Positions 1 through 11,277 of a DNA stretch of 64,000 bases are shown one piece after another; position 1 is the first letter of the stretch; each line of letters begins with the position of its first letter. The DNA comes from Anastatus disparis. Its lineage: Eukaryota > Arthropoda > Insecta > Hymenoptera > Eupelmidae. The stretch lies in contig JAFFSR010000352.1 of NCBI GenBank assembly GCA_017163975.1, positions 62,001 through 126,000 on the forward strand, written 5' to 3'. Both the position numbers and the translations under genes were made by a program. The notes under the pieces were generated by a model. It ran no database searches. It saw only the letters and a list, made by a program, of their open reading frames with translations, and had not been told where the DNA came from.

Positions 1-1531
1 AATTTGTGTCTTTGGCATTACCCAAAAATTTCGTCGATACCTCTTTAAAACTTAACCATGCTGCCTTTTCAACATCAGTCATGCTTTGTTCAAAGTTTTC
101 GTCTCTAAATAAAGTTCGGATTTCAGGACCATCAAAAATACCTTCATTTAATTTAGCATCAGATTTATGGGGAAATACTTTGCTTATATATTGGAAGCAT
201 TGACCGTCCTTGTCCAAAGCTTTAACTAATTGCTTTATCAATCCAAGCTTTATATGCAGAGGCGGTATCAAAATTTTCGAAGGATTAACGAGTGGATCTT
301 TTATAACATTCTGTTTTCCAGGTTCAAACGATTCTCTTGATGGCCAAATTTTCTTTTTATAGTGTTTTTCTCTATCTCTGCTATCAAACATGCATAAATA
401 ACATGGGTACTTCGTAAATCCAGATTGTTGTCCAAGTATCATAGATAAAATCTTTAAATCGCCACATATTTGCCATTTATGTTCTCTATATTTTATTTTC
501 GTTAAAAGTAGTTCAAGATTGGAATACTCTTCTTTAAGTACTGTTGAATGTGCTAATGGTATAGGAGCATATTTATTTGTGATATTGAGGAGTACTGCTT
601 TAAGGCTGCGCTTTGATGAATCAATGAATAGTCGCCAATTTTCAGGTTTGTATATGTTGGGTTTCAATTCATCAATAAGACCTTTCACGTCCGTGCAATA
701 AACCATATTAGAATCATTCTTGAAATAATTTCTAAAGCGCTCTTCTCGATTACGATATGCACATACTTTAGTACCCTTTGTCAACATATTTCGTCTCTTA
801 AACTCTGAAGCCATAAACTCTGATTGTTCCTTAGATAAACCACTCTTTCTAAATAAATCGTTCAGACTTTTTTTATCAAACTTTTCAACAGTTCGTTCTT
901 CACCCTTAGGAATATACTCTTCATCACTATCCAGAGAATGTTCTTCAGGTGAACTTAGATTTTCTTCATTTGATGAGCTTTCGTCTGCGGCAATCAGATT
1001 TTCAGTTGTTTCATCTGTCGAGTTTTCATCTACATTTAGATTCCCTAAGCCTGTTGTAAAACTATCTCTCGAATCTTTATTTTCAAAAATATCTATAAAA
1101 TTCTTGGATGGAAATTCTATACAAGAAGTATTAGGATATACTATTCCTTTTTTCTGTATCTTGTCTAAACCTTGTATCTTTGTTAAACAAAAATAGCAAT
1201 CATTTTCATCTTTTGGTTCCTTCCACTTTGTAGGTATAGTAAATTTTAATTTGGACCTAGCCTGACTGGTGTTGTATCGATTCATCATGGCATAACATGA
1301 AGCACATATATAATGAGGAACCCAAATTTTATCCTGTTGAGAAATCTCAATATCAAAACATTTTTGATAGATAAAATTAATATTATCTGTGATTTTTCTT
1401 TTGTTTCGTTGTCCAATATATTCTGAACATACATAACAGAAATTATCTTGAGATCCATTACACGTATGGTTAAAACTGTTATTGGATGTACCAGCGCGGT
1501 TTAAAAAAGGTTGAAAATTTGAATTAGCCAT
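1..1531 (-). CDS. Uncharacterised repeated-family protein, N-terminal 510 codons (runs off window)
   Basis: An uninterrupted frame starts at the ATG at 1531-1529 and stays open to the window edge (C-terminus missing). The protein starts MANSNFQPFLNRAG and has an N-terminal Cys-rich part (CYVCSEYIG, YICASCYAMM, DCYFC), which looks like a metal-binding region. An acidic stretch (SSPEEHSLDSDEEYIPKGEE) follows, then a long region ending in EKAAWLSFKEVSTKFLG. Positions 1 to about 965 are repeated in inverted orientation at about 2140-3110, nearly identical. This copy has AAG where the right-hand copy has a stop, so it is the better candidate for function. From memory, similar proteins are multiplied in arthropod and cnidarian genomes without known function; I assign none. 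It may be mobile-element encoded. Confidence 0.65.
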   Translation of the reverse strand, partial: MANSNFQPFLNRAGTSNNSFNHTCNGSQDNFCYVCSEYIGQRNKRKITDNINFIYQKCFDIEISQQDKIWVPHYICASCYAMMNRYNTSQARSKLKFTIPTKWKEPKDENDCYFCLTKIQGLDKIQKKGIVYPNTSCIEFPSKNFIDIFENKDSRDSFTTGLGNLNVDENSTDETTENLIAADESSSNEENLSSPEEHSLDSDEEYIPKGEERTVEKFDKKSLNDLFRKSGLSKEQSEFMASEFKRRNMLTKGTKVCAYRNREERFRNYFKNDSNMVYCTDVKGLIDELKPNIYKPENWRLFIDSSKRSLKAVLLNITNKYAPIPLAHSTVLKEEYSNLELLLTKIKYREHKWQICGDLKILSMILGQQSGFTKYPCYLCMFDSRDREKHYKKKIWPSRESFEPGKQNVIKDPLVNPSKILIPPLHIKLGLIKQLVKALDKDGQCFQYISKVFPHKSDAKLNEGIFDGPEIRTLFRDENFEQSMTDVEKAAWLSFKEVSTKFLGNAKDTN

Positions 1532-1859
1532 ATTGTTGAATTAAACCCCACACACTAGGAATCCTGTTCCGATCGCAGGTGAGTCTGCCGTCCTAGGGGT
1601 GATAACTCTCATACCTCCCCAGGCCTAAGTATGAGAGCTTTCCGACTTTGACGAGGACAATGTCAACTCGTCGTCGGACACACTACGGCATCATTCTCAC
1701 ATCCTAGTGCTCCCCTGCAGGACAGCGCGCCTTCGCTGGGTTCGTTACTGCAAAGTATTGAGTACACCGAATCATTCTACACATCCCATTTTCAGGGTAG
1801 TTGTCATCGTGACCAATACTTCGCAGCAGCAGGTTTTTTTTAGGTACCCTTATAGAGTA

Positions 1860-1861
<2 letters not shown>
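1532..1861. other. GC-richer spacer between the divergent gene copies
   Basis: This stretch is clearly richer in G and C, with many CpG, than its AT-rich surroundings. It holds no convincing ORF. It lies directly upstream of the left-hand gene (minus strand) and could be its promoter/5' UTR, or the 3' end of an unrelated inserted element. I could not identify it. Confidence 0.4.

Positions 1862-1939
<78 letters not shown>
1862..1939. repeat. (TA)n microsatellite
   Basis: About 39 uninterrupted TA units. They lie in the spacer of the inverted gene pair. Confidence 0.97.
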
Positions 1940-1940
<1 letters not shown>

Positions 1941-2034
1941 CTTTGGAAAAAGATCATAAGTCCCATTCGTTTATAAACAATGCTTTAAGATCAATGACAG
2001 TGTACAACAGTGATTAACTGAACGGAGCTTTAAA

Positions 2035-3516
2035 ATGAAACCGAATTCATTTCTAAACAACAGTACCCAGTTTTACAACAGAATAAGTATAAATAAAAAA
2101 TTGACAGATCAAATGGTCTCTGACACAAACACACCAAATGAAGAAGATCTAAGTTCACCTGAAGAACATTCTCTGGATAGTGATGAAGAGTATATTCCTA
2201 AGGGTGAAGAACGAACTGTTGAAAAGTTTGATCAAAAAAGTCTGAACGATTTATTTAGAAAGAGTAGTTTATCTAAGGAACAATCAGAGTTTATGGCTTC
2301 AGAGTTTAAGAGACGAAATATGTTGACAAAGGGTACTAAAGTATGTGCATATCGTAATCGAGAAGAGCGCTTTAGAAATTATTTCAAGAATGATTCTAAT
2401 ATGGTTTATTGCACGGACGTGAAAGGTCTTATTGATGAATTGAAACCCAACATATACAAACCTGAAAATTGGCGACTATTCATTGATTCATCAAAGCGCA
2501 GCCTTAAAGCAGTACTCCTCAATATCACAAATAAATATGCTCCTATACCATTAGCACATTCAACAGTACTTAAAGAAGAGTATTCCAATCTTGAACTACT
2601 TTTAACGAAAATAAAATATAGAGAACATAAATGGCAAATATGTGGCGATTTAAAGATTTTATCTATGATACTTGGACAACAATCTGGATTTACGTAGTAC
2701 CCATGTTATTTATGCATGTTTGATAGCAGAGATAGAGAAAAACACTATAAAAGGAAAATTTGGCCATCAAGAGAATCGTTTGAACCTGGAAAACAGAATG
2801 TTATAAAAGATCCACTCGTTAATCCTTCGAAAATTTTGATACCGCCTCTGCATATAAAGCTTGGATTGATAAAGCAATTAGTTAAAGCTTTGGACAAGGA
2901 CGGTCAATGCTTCCAATATATAAGCAAAGTATTTCCCCATAAATCTGATGCTAAATTAAATGAAGGTATTTTTGATGGTCCTGAAATCCGAACTTTATTT
3001 AGAGACGAAAACTTTGAACAAAGCATGACTGATGTTGAAAAGGCAGCATGGTTAAGTTTTAAAGAGGTATCGACGAAATTTTTGGGTAATGCCAAAGACA
3101 CGAATTATAAAGCTATTGTGAAAAGAATGGTACGTAATTTTGAAAAATTGGGTTGTCTAATGAACTTAAAACTTCATTTTCTTGATTCACACGTTGATCA
3201 GTTTCCTGAAAATAACGGAGACTTTAGTGAAGAGCATGGTGAACGATTTCACCAAGATTTAAAGGAGTTTGAACGTAGATTTCAAGGAAACTGGGGTATC
3301 AACATGTTAGCAGATTACTGCTGGATGATAAAAAGAGAAACAGCTGCGAAAAAGGACAAAAACGTGTCAGAAATCCACTACATCGGTCATTCGAAGAGAA
3401 ACGTGTACGTAAGCGTAAGCCAATTTAAAAAAACATCGGAAGAGAGAGAGAGAGAGAGAGAGAGAGACAAACATAGACAAAATGTTAAGTTTAACGTACA
3501 CAATAGGCTAAGTTAA
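2035..3516 (+). pseudogene. Broken second copy of the uncharacterised repeated-family gene
   Basis: This is a divergently oriented copy of the gene at 1-1531, nearly identical from about 2140 onward; the first ~100 bases align only loosely. An in-frame TAG at 2695-2697 (AAG in the other copy) interrupts it; the same frame resumes at once (YPCYLCMFDSRD) and runs to 3516. The C-terminal part has SEEHGERFHQDLKEFERRFQ and MLADYCWMIKR, which I recall as conserved in this family. Near 3400 the frame appears shifted by one base: the alternative frame there gives a basic tail (KRVRKRKPI then stop), as expected for a nuclear-type C-terminus, while the annotated frame runs into an (GA)n tract (EREREREE). 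So there are two lesions, one nonsense and one probable one-base frameshift. Confidence 0.75.
3440..3468 (+). repeat. (GA)n microsatellite
   Basis: A short GA run just after the presumed original stop codon of the pseudogene; it is read through as EREREREE in the shifted frame. Confidence 0.9.
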
Positions 3517-4204
3517 TATGTTGAATTTACAGTCAATGCTGTGAAAGACTCTAAAATTAGTATTTCAGACGTAAAATTTTTAAAAAATCGATAAATTTAC
3601 CATATACAGTTCTTGTCACCGCCCTCTAGAAGTAGTTTTTACACAATCTGACTTCAAATTCATGATCAGCAATCTGAAAAACCCCCAGGATAGTATTTCC
3701 AATGTTTATCGACTCTTCAAAAGACGCATGATTAAATTTTAATATTGTTTAAATCCATTTTAGGCAAAATTTCGACTTTTACCGATTTCCTCATCTTTTC
3801 AGCCCCATACAGAGGACTAGAATCGCGTTAAAAAAATTTGAAGGTATGGTTTCCCGTGTATTTTTTCCCGTAGAATTCGATTTTGAAGTCCAATTAACCG
3901 TATCTCATGATTTGTTTTTTCTAGACTCGAAAAACCGCAAAAAAACCGTAAAAAATGAGGTTTTTTCAATAAAACTCTGAGAAAAGGTAGGAAAACCCTA
4001 TATTTTTATTACAGATTCGGATTCAGCGTCGAAAAATACATGGGAATATGTATGTCCGGTCAAAAGTTCAGACATTTTTTTTCATTTTGTGGGCCTGTGA
4101 TATTAATACACTGTATTTTCTAATTACAATCACTTCAAAATGCATCATTCGTTATAGTTTTTATCACTATCATGTTTTATAAAAAAAGATTTTAATTTTA
4201 ACGT
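3517..4204. other. Non-coding AT-rich stretch
   Basis: No ORF, repeat or element end is recognisable here. It has several T/A runs and separates the pseudogene from the palindromic element. Confidence 0.5.
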
Positions 4205-5067
4205 TACCCTATTGAAAAAAAAACACGTGTTTTTTACACGTGTTATTTACACGTGCAAAATACACGTGTTTTTTACATGTAAAATTTGCGTGTTTTTTCA
4301 AGCATTTTTTTCACGTGCTTTTTTCACTTGTTTTTGTTGACGTGAAATATTGTGAAAATTGAAAAAAAACACGTGTTTTTTGTATATTTTTTCATATTAA
4401 AAACTACGCATTTTTCATTAACAAACAATGAGAATGTTTTGTAAAGAGTATTTATAATACTTTATTTTGACCTTTTTGAAAAAAATACGTTGTGTATCTA
4501 CACGTATTTTTTATAACTCTTCGAAGATCGAAGAGCTTCTAAGACCCAGAGTGTCTTGCTTCATATATCTTGTGTCTTCGAAATTTGTATAGGGGATGAC
4601 AAAACTGAGAAAAACGCCACTTAGTGACTTAGAGTCAGACCGACATAATCGATCATCAATAGCGATTTTAAATTACTAGGTGGCGTTTTTCTCAGTTTTG
4701 TCATCCCCTATATAAATTTCGAAGACACAAGATATATGAAGCCAGACACTCTGGGTCTTAGAAGCTCTTCGATCTTCGAAGAGTTATAAAAAATACGTGT
4801 AGATAGAACGTATTTTTTTCAAAAGGGTCAAAATAAAGTATTATAAATACTCTTTACAAAACATTCTCATTGTTCGTTAATGAAAAATACGTAGTTTTTA
4901 ATATGAAAAAATATACAAAAAACACGTATTTTTTTTTCAATTTTCACAATATTTCACGTCAACAAAAACACGTGAAAAAAATGCTTGAAAAAACACGCAA
5001 ATTTTACATGTAAAAAACACGTGTAAAAAACACGTGTATTTTGCACGTGTTTTTTTTCAATAGGGTA
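4205..5067. mobile_element. Palindromic (foldback) element rich in CACGTG, TA target duplication
   Basis: The termini CCCTATTGAAAAAAAA and its complement are each flanked by TA (4205-4206 and 5066-5067). The left arm (about 4207-4616) and right arm (about 4677-5065) are near-perfect inverted repeats around a ~60-bp centre. No coding capacity is seen. Each arm starts with a run of CACGTG/ACACGTG motifs separated by T-rich spacers. TA target duplication and lack of an ORF suggest a non-autonomous Tc1/mariner-type element, but the class is inferred only from the TA. Confidence 0.8.
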
Positions 5068-5272
5068 CGCTTACATTGTTACATAATTAAAAATTTTTTT
5101 AAATATATAATGTTTGCTTCAAATATGTAAATAATTCATAATTTTATTCGAAAACGCCAGAAATTAATTTCATAAATTATCAATAAAAAAATTTTAAATA
5201 TTGAATAAATAAAAAAGTGCTCATTCTTCGATTTTGGTTTTTGTTGGAATTTGATCCTAAATATGTTTAGAA

Positions 5273-7503
5273 TCATATCCAAAAGGAAAATCCGAGGTGC
5301 AAAGACTTCACGGTTAAAATTAATCGAGGACCACCGTGAATTATAAACGTATTGTTACCAATCTTTTTTAGAGTACGACGATGACTGCCAGACTTATCAA
5401 TTTTTTTACAAAAGTGATCTGCAAAAATATTTTTCCTAATTACTTTTTCTTTAATTTCGGACAAATATAAACATGCTGTAATAGCTGAACTGATTTGAAG
5501 TTGAGGACATTTTGACCCGTGTACATAACTTTTTAAAATCCCGTTAAAATTTTCAGACTTGTGAAGTTAGCGCCTGTAAAAATAAAATATTAATATTTTT
5601 TAGCAATGAAAAGCTAAAACGTTTGCTCCTCATTTGCGGAAATAGTCTCCGTGCAAATTTTCATTTGCGGATTTTTCATTTTCAAGTTATTGGAAAAACA
5701 AATTTTCTGATATAAGCGCGGCGCTAAAAATGTTTTCCTTATTATTTCATTGAAAACTCCTGTAAAATAATATTTTTTCTAGACTAATTGATTCCTCCTT
5801 TCTTGCGGATTACATAAATATTTTCATTTAATTAATTGTTCAATAAAATAATTAGATAAATCAATTTATAATTATTTAGTGGAAAGCAGTTTAAAATCTA
5901 GTTATTTTTTAGGGATTCCTGTTCCGCTCGTTCCTATATTCTAATTTTAATATCGTGGGCGCTAAAATTATGAAAATAAATTGAATATATTGATTATTAT
6001 TCAAGGAATTTAGTATATTTAATAGCATAAATTGTTTTCTCCTCGGATGCGGATTTATTTATAAGTAAGATTATTCGAGATATCGAGATATAAATATGAG
6101 AAGCAAAACATTGCAATTTCTAAACTATGTTAAAATCCTTTTATTCTTAATTGTTGCATCGTTTTGATTATTTAAGAATAAAATTTACTTACGTTACTTT
6201 TTTATTATTTATACGCGTCTGCAAAAATTAAAATTGTCCCTTTAAATTTTATAACCTTGTAAACTTATAACAGCTGACTCTACCTTTGACTTATTTTGAT
6301 TTTCTTAAAAATTTTAATTATTCGAAGTTATGCAAATTTATTACTTATAAATAAATCCGCATACGAGGAGAAAACAATTTATGCTATTAAATATACTAAA
6401 TTCCTTGAATAATAATCCATATATTCAATTTATTTTCATAATTTTAGCGCCCGCGATATTAAAATTAGAATATAGGAACGAGCGGAACAGGAATCCCTAA
6501 AAAATAACTAGATTTTAAACTGCTTTCCACTAAATAATTATAAATTGATTTATCTAATTATTTTATTGAATAATTAATTAAATGAGAATATTTATGTAAT
6601 CCGCAAGAAAGGAGGAATCAATTAGTCTAGAAAGAATATTATTTTACTGGAGTTTTCAATGAAATAATAAGGAAAACATTTTTAGCGCTGCGCTTATATC
6701 GGAAAATTTGTTTTTCCAATAACTTGAAAATGAAAAATCCGCAAATGAAAATTAGCACAGAGACTATTTCCGCAAATGAGGAGCAAACGTTTTAGCTTTT
6801 CATTGCTAAAAAATAATAATATTTTATTTTTACAGGCGCTAACTTCACAAGTCTAAAATTTTCGAACAAAAAACATAATTGAACCCACAGTGGTCCGAAT
6901 TTTTTAACTTCGTCTGCTAAATGTAATAACAAATGGATATTACACGTCATAAATTTTTCACCATAAAGATCTTCATATCTTGTCACAAATTCTGTTAAGG
7001 CTCTTTTGCATTTTCTATCATCATATTGCTAATACTCGAGTAATTAAAAGAGAGATTGCGCAAACCAATAAAATATGAAGTTCAAAATATCTCTTGCTCA
7101 TGAAATCTTGTAAAATTATCAAACTATATGCTGTTAGGAAGGTTTTTAATTCTAAGGCCTTCCAATATGAATAATCAGTTACCTTTCGTGGTAATCGATT
7201 CACAAATGACGGTGGCAATATATGTTTTATTTTTTCGTCTACCATATTAACAAAAGAAAATAAAGAAAAAGCATAAGTGCGATACTCTTCAATGAACCAA
7301 AATCCCATCATTTCATCGATTGCTGTCGATCCCACATAATGATAAGCTATTATGTTTAAAATTGACGGTCCTTTTACGCTATTGACTAGCTCTTTCGAAT
7401 TAGAAGCCCTCTCAGCATACATCAATGTCGTTTCTGTTGTTCTTAAAATATTGTTTAAAATTAAAGGATAAGTCTGAATATTTTCTATCCTTTCTAAACT
7501 CAT
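5273..7503 (-). pseudogene. En/Spm (CACTA)-type tnp2-like transposase remnant, split by a nested element
   Basis: Reading the minus strand from about 7503, segments match what I know of tnp2-family transposases: RTTETTLMYAERA, VNSVKGPSIL, IDEKIKHILPPSFVNRLPRK-like text, then DDRKCKRALTEFVTRYEDLY and MTCNIHLLLHLADEVKKFGPLW. A frameshift near 7025 separates the first two blocks. At 5555-6854 a foldback element interrupts the frame after FENF; the frame resumes at 5546 with NGILKSYVHGSKCPQL and continues through SEIKEKVIRKNIFADHFCKK to 5273. The N-terminal and C-terminal ends are missing or unrecognisable. This encoded a cut-and-paste DNA transposase and is now dead. Family assignment is from motif memory. 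Confidence 0.75.
5555..6854. mobile_element. Long-TIR foldback element with 9-bp target duplication (Mutator/FB-like)
   Basis: The ends AGACTTGTGAAGTTAGCGCC and its complement are perfect, and the arms (about 5555-6080 and 6340-6854) stay highly similar for ~500 bp. AAAATTTTC flanks both sides (5546-5554 and 6855-6863), a 9-bp target duplication. Removing the element plus one duplication restores the surrounding transposase reading frame, which confirms the boundaries. No ORF lies inside. A 9-bp duplication with very long TIRs fits Mutator-like or Foldback-type elements; class is an inference. Confidence 0.88.
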
Positions 7504-8713
7504 AGCTACTTAGGTTACGTATACTTCCGTCAGAATCATCATCTTGATTATTTGTATTTATCGGGTTTTCTAGTGAAATAAGTGAAATAAGTATGAAAAT
7601 ATAATTAATTTATAAAAATGGAAAAGTAATGATTTTTCCGTGTCAAATGAAGATAAAAGAATATTTTGCAATCTTGTAACTTTGATTTTGTGGGTAAGAA
7701 AGTTATAGTTAACTCTTATTACTAAGATTCGGAAAGCCTTAAAAGATAAAATTTAAAAAGGTAGCTAATCTTGTATTTTATTATTAAAGTTTATATGAAA
7801 ATATAATTTACTATTTTTAATATAAAAAATAAATTTGTTTCTTACGTAAAATATCTAATCATTATTAAAATTTCTCAAATATATCATCATAATTCTAAAT
7901 TTAAAAAAATTTATGATTCAAATGGATTTATTGTAAAGAAAATTTTTTAACTTTATTAACTTCTGAATCATGCAGGTTTGATTCTTGACGAACTAAGAAA
8001 TCTAAATTTCATTTCAACAAATTTAATGTTCTAAAAATAAAGTATGCTATTACAAGTAATAAAATAGTTATAAAAACTTTCATAAAAGCAATATTAGAAC
8101 GTCACTTTTTATAAAATAATGAAAACTCAATGTAATCACGGTATACACAAATAAAAATTTGATTAAAAAAAATTTTTGTTACAAATATATAGTTCAAAGT
8201 CCTGATTATAAAATAAAATTATTTAAATATTTATAATTAAAATTAAAAATGACAAAATTTTCGTATGTTACAAAAGAAAAATAAACAATACAAATATAAT
8301 TTTAATAAAAAAATTGTATTTATTAAAATTTTTAATTAAAGCTTTATTTTAAAATTAAATTTAGTAATAAATTTGTAGTAATAATAATTAGAAAAAAATA
8401 TTCGATTACTTAACAACATTTCGAATGTTGTATTAAGGTTAAATAAATATACCTCTACTATTACCATTAGAAAATCGTTCAAAATATTCTTGCTCATCAG
8501 TATTTGTACTATCTTCTTGAAGTTTAAAATTATCTCTATTATCAATCATGGTTGATTCACTTGCAATTGCATTGTTCCTCGTTAAACAAACTGTAATATA
8601 ATTCCCTTTCATTTAAATTATATTTTATTAAATCAATAAATATAAAAAATTAAAATTAGATTATTCATGAATGGTTGACTATTATTGTAAATAGATATAA
8701 AGATTAAATAAAC
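7504..8713. other. AT-rich non-coding stretch
   Basis: Very AT-rich with short spurious ORFs only. A short minus-strand stretch near 8440-8548 reads MIDNRDNFKLQEDSTNTDEQ but stops quickly and cannot be supported as a gene. Confidence 0.5.
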
Positions 8714-9530
8714 GTGTGGATTAACTCCTATATTTCAGGGAGAAAACAAATGGTTTCGACACACTTACAAGAAGAATCAGGTTGGCTAACAACCAACCTA
8801 GGAATTCCACAGGGTTCGGTACTGGGGCTTTTGTTGTTTTTCCTTTATATTAACAACTTACGTGATGCTCTTGACTCTAGTAGTGTTGAGCACCTACTGT
8901 ATGCAGACGACCTGCAAATTTATACGCAGGTTCCTTGTGAGAATGTGGATGAGGGTATTTTTATCCTTCAGAGGGCAGCCAAAGCAGTGTCGGAGTGGGT
9001 GGTTGATGCTTCGCTCACTTTGAATGCTGATAAGACTAAGGTAATCGTCTTTGGTAGTAATCGTTTGATTAATTCTTTTTATACTGGGGCGCCAAGGACG
9101 ATTGATCTTAAGGGAGCTGTTGGTATTCCTTTCTCTGACTCTGCAATGAGCCTTGTTGTTGTACTTGACTCTAAACTTTCTTGGGAGTCACAAGAATTAA
9201 CAGAGATTTAATAGAGAACAAAAGAATAACGGAGTGTTATATGCTTTGCGGTTTTTTCGTCGGTACACCACGAAGGCTCTGCGTAAACAACTTGCAACTG
9301 GCCTGCTGTTTCCACATCTCGATTACTGTTCGGTGGTTCTGCTTGATGCTACTTAGGAGTTCAGAAGTAGGATACAAAGACTGCAGAATTCGTGTGTAAG
9401 ATATGTATTGGGCATAAGAATGGGAGCTCATGTTTCTCCTTATAGGACCGCGTTGGGTTGGCTGCGTACTGATTCGTCAATTAAAAGACAATTTCAGCAG
9501 GTTGAATTTAGCAATATGTTATCGTTAAGT
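8714..9530 (+). pseudogene. Jockey-like non-LTR retrotransposon reverse transcriptase fragment
   Basis: The first 165 codons hold the canonical RT motifs GIPQGSVLGLLLF (motif B) and LLYADD (catalytic Asp pair) followed by LNADKTKVIVFGS. This is the palm/thumb part of a LINE reverse transcriptase. After about 9195 the homology continues in another frame (LRFFRRYTTKALRKQLATGL, then FPHLDYCSVVLLDAT), with a stop, then RLQNSCVRYVLGIRM and SPYRTALGWLRT. So one or more frameshifts and a nonsense codon have killed it. The N-terminal endonuclease and ORF1 are absent (5' truncation is normal for LINEs). Jockey/CR1-like is the best guess from motif spacing. Confidence 0.85.
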
Positions 9531-9559
9531 AATAAAAATAAGTTGTCTATTAAAAACAT

Positions 9560-10850
9560 ATTTAATTTATAATATTACTCGGTGTTGTAGCATAACAAAG
9601 GATTCTAATACATCAAAGACTTTTTCTAATGACAGCAGTGTAAAACCTGGTCGTTCAAATAACGAGATTTCTGAAAATACATTTAATAACTCTATTAAAC
9701 AGATAGATTAAGTGAATATTGCAGATGAACGATCTTGCTTCTGTTCTAAGCTACCGTCACGTTGTTCAAAATACTTCCTTGAAATTTTGTACATTCTGAA
9801 TAATTAATAAATAATATCATTTATTTTTTTACAGTTTCTGCAAACGATATTGAAATGTTTCATAAAATTACGAAAATTGCCAGAACAATTTATTTCGAAA
9901 ATAATGAGGTATCATGAATTTTATTTTTTTATTTATAATAATAATTATTATTATTTTCAATTTTATTATTATTATGTATTATTTTCATTTTCATTACCTT
10001 TTCGTAACATTTATTTATATAAAAAAATAGAAAAATATCGATGTTACATTATTAAATTTACAGAATAGAGCAGATAACTCAAAAACAAATATGTCTTTTT
10101 CGAAGGGAAAGAATGTAAGGATAATTTAAATGAATTAAGGATAATTAATTTATTAATTATTAACGATTTTATTTTCAGGTGGAGCTTGTTCAAGATTCTG
10201 GCATTATGGTTGATGCATTTGAACTCGGGTCCATTATAGAACTTTATAATAGGAAACCAAGAGAGATGGTCAGAAAGCTGCTGAAACTTATTTTAGGAAA
10301 AGAAATTTCGAAGAAAAGCTCACTAACGAGAAAAAGTGGATAGACACCGATTCCAGAGAATATTTACGAAGGCGTTGAGAGTAAGTTTTTTTTTCAATTG
10401 AACTGATCTAAATAATATAATTTTAACTGAAATTATTTTTCAGGATTTGTAAATAATAATATTGCGAAAAGTAAATATGTATTATCTCACGAAACTTATA
10501 GGGAAGTGCTTACTGCAATGTGTACAACACTCAGAAATCCGAAATCCGATGTAAATACAAAAAGCAAAGTTCAAAGTTCATCGAAGAGTGAGAATAAAAA
10601 TTTAAAGAAACAAGAGAAAAATGAAAATAGTCTTAGTAAAAATAAACGAGAAAATAATTATGAAGAAACAGATAGTGAATCTTATGACATTGATCAAGTT
10701 GAACTAGAGGCAGATGTACCTGAAGAATCAGACGTTGAAAGTGAGTTGAAAGTATTAAATAATCAGAATAGTTTGACAAATAAAATAAAAGAAAACTTGA
10801 AGACAGAGAACAGATTGAACAAGAAAATCTGCCAAAGAAGAAACTCATAA
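9560..10850 (+). pseudogene. BEN-domain protein gene remnant with introns
   Basis: Four exons can be laid out with matching phases: 9835-9908, 10064-10114, 10179-10380 and 10444-10850, each with AG acceptors and GT donors (the GTAAGT donor at 10381 and TTTTTCAG acceptor at 10436-10443 are strong). The third exon reads VELVQDSGIMVDAFELGS and PREMVRKLLKLILGKEISKK, and the fourth YVLSHETYREVLTAMC, resembling a BEN domain (DNA/protein-binding, chromatin and transcription regulation). An in-frame TAG at 10341-10343 lies in the middle of the domain. Text at 9600-9780 (NDSSVKPGRSNNEISENTF) may be an earlier exon, also with stops. The tail after 10560 is charged and Lys/Glu/Ser-rich. It is probably a dead gene copy or an unrelated family with a similar fold. 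Confidence 0.55.
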
Positions 10851-11200
10851 AAAATGTTAGAAATATAAATAATATGAACTGATTATTATAATATAAACTT
10901 ATTATTGTCTTAATAATTATTTTTATTCAAACATGTATTATTGTTGAAATAAAGTATTAATAATATTATAATATTACAATAGAAAATTAAAATTTTCACA
11001 TAACTTTTTTTTTGTACTTATCTTACAAATACACACTCTCATATAGTAGATATAATTATAAAATTACGATAAGATGTTGCTGTACCAATACAATCAAATT
11101 TTTTCGGTAACATATATTAGATAATTTTATTATTTAATAATTTTTTATAGAGATTCATCTATAAGGTTCAAATTTATGAACGAGATTTCAGTATTAAACT

Positions 11201-11277
11201 CAAAAATAACTGCTGATACCCAAGTAAAGATACTTGGAACTCAAGTATCTTTACTTGAGTATCAGCAGTTATTTTTG
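11201..11277. other. 36-bp near-perfect hairpin
   Basis: Arms 11201-11236 and 11242-11277 pair with a single mismatch around a 5-nt loop (GAACT). It could form a long RNA hairpin or a cruciform. The loop is too short for a typical animal pre-miRNA. Confidence 0.85.

Noticed and set aside
6..701. Plus-strand ORFs of 65 and 60 codons
   Set aside because: Antisense shadows of the minus-strand gene; identical shadows occur antisense to the second copy.
1707..1940. ORF ending in Ile-Tyr repeats
   Set aside because: Artefact of the (TA)n tract; the same holds for ORFs over 14693-14860, 17909-18125, 20321-20551 and 40071-40262.
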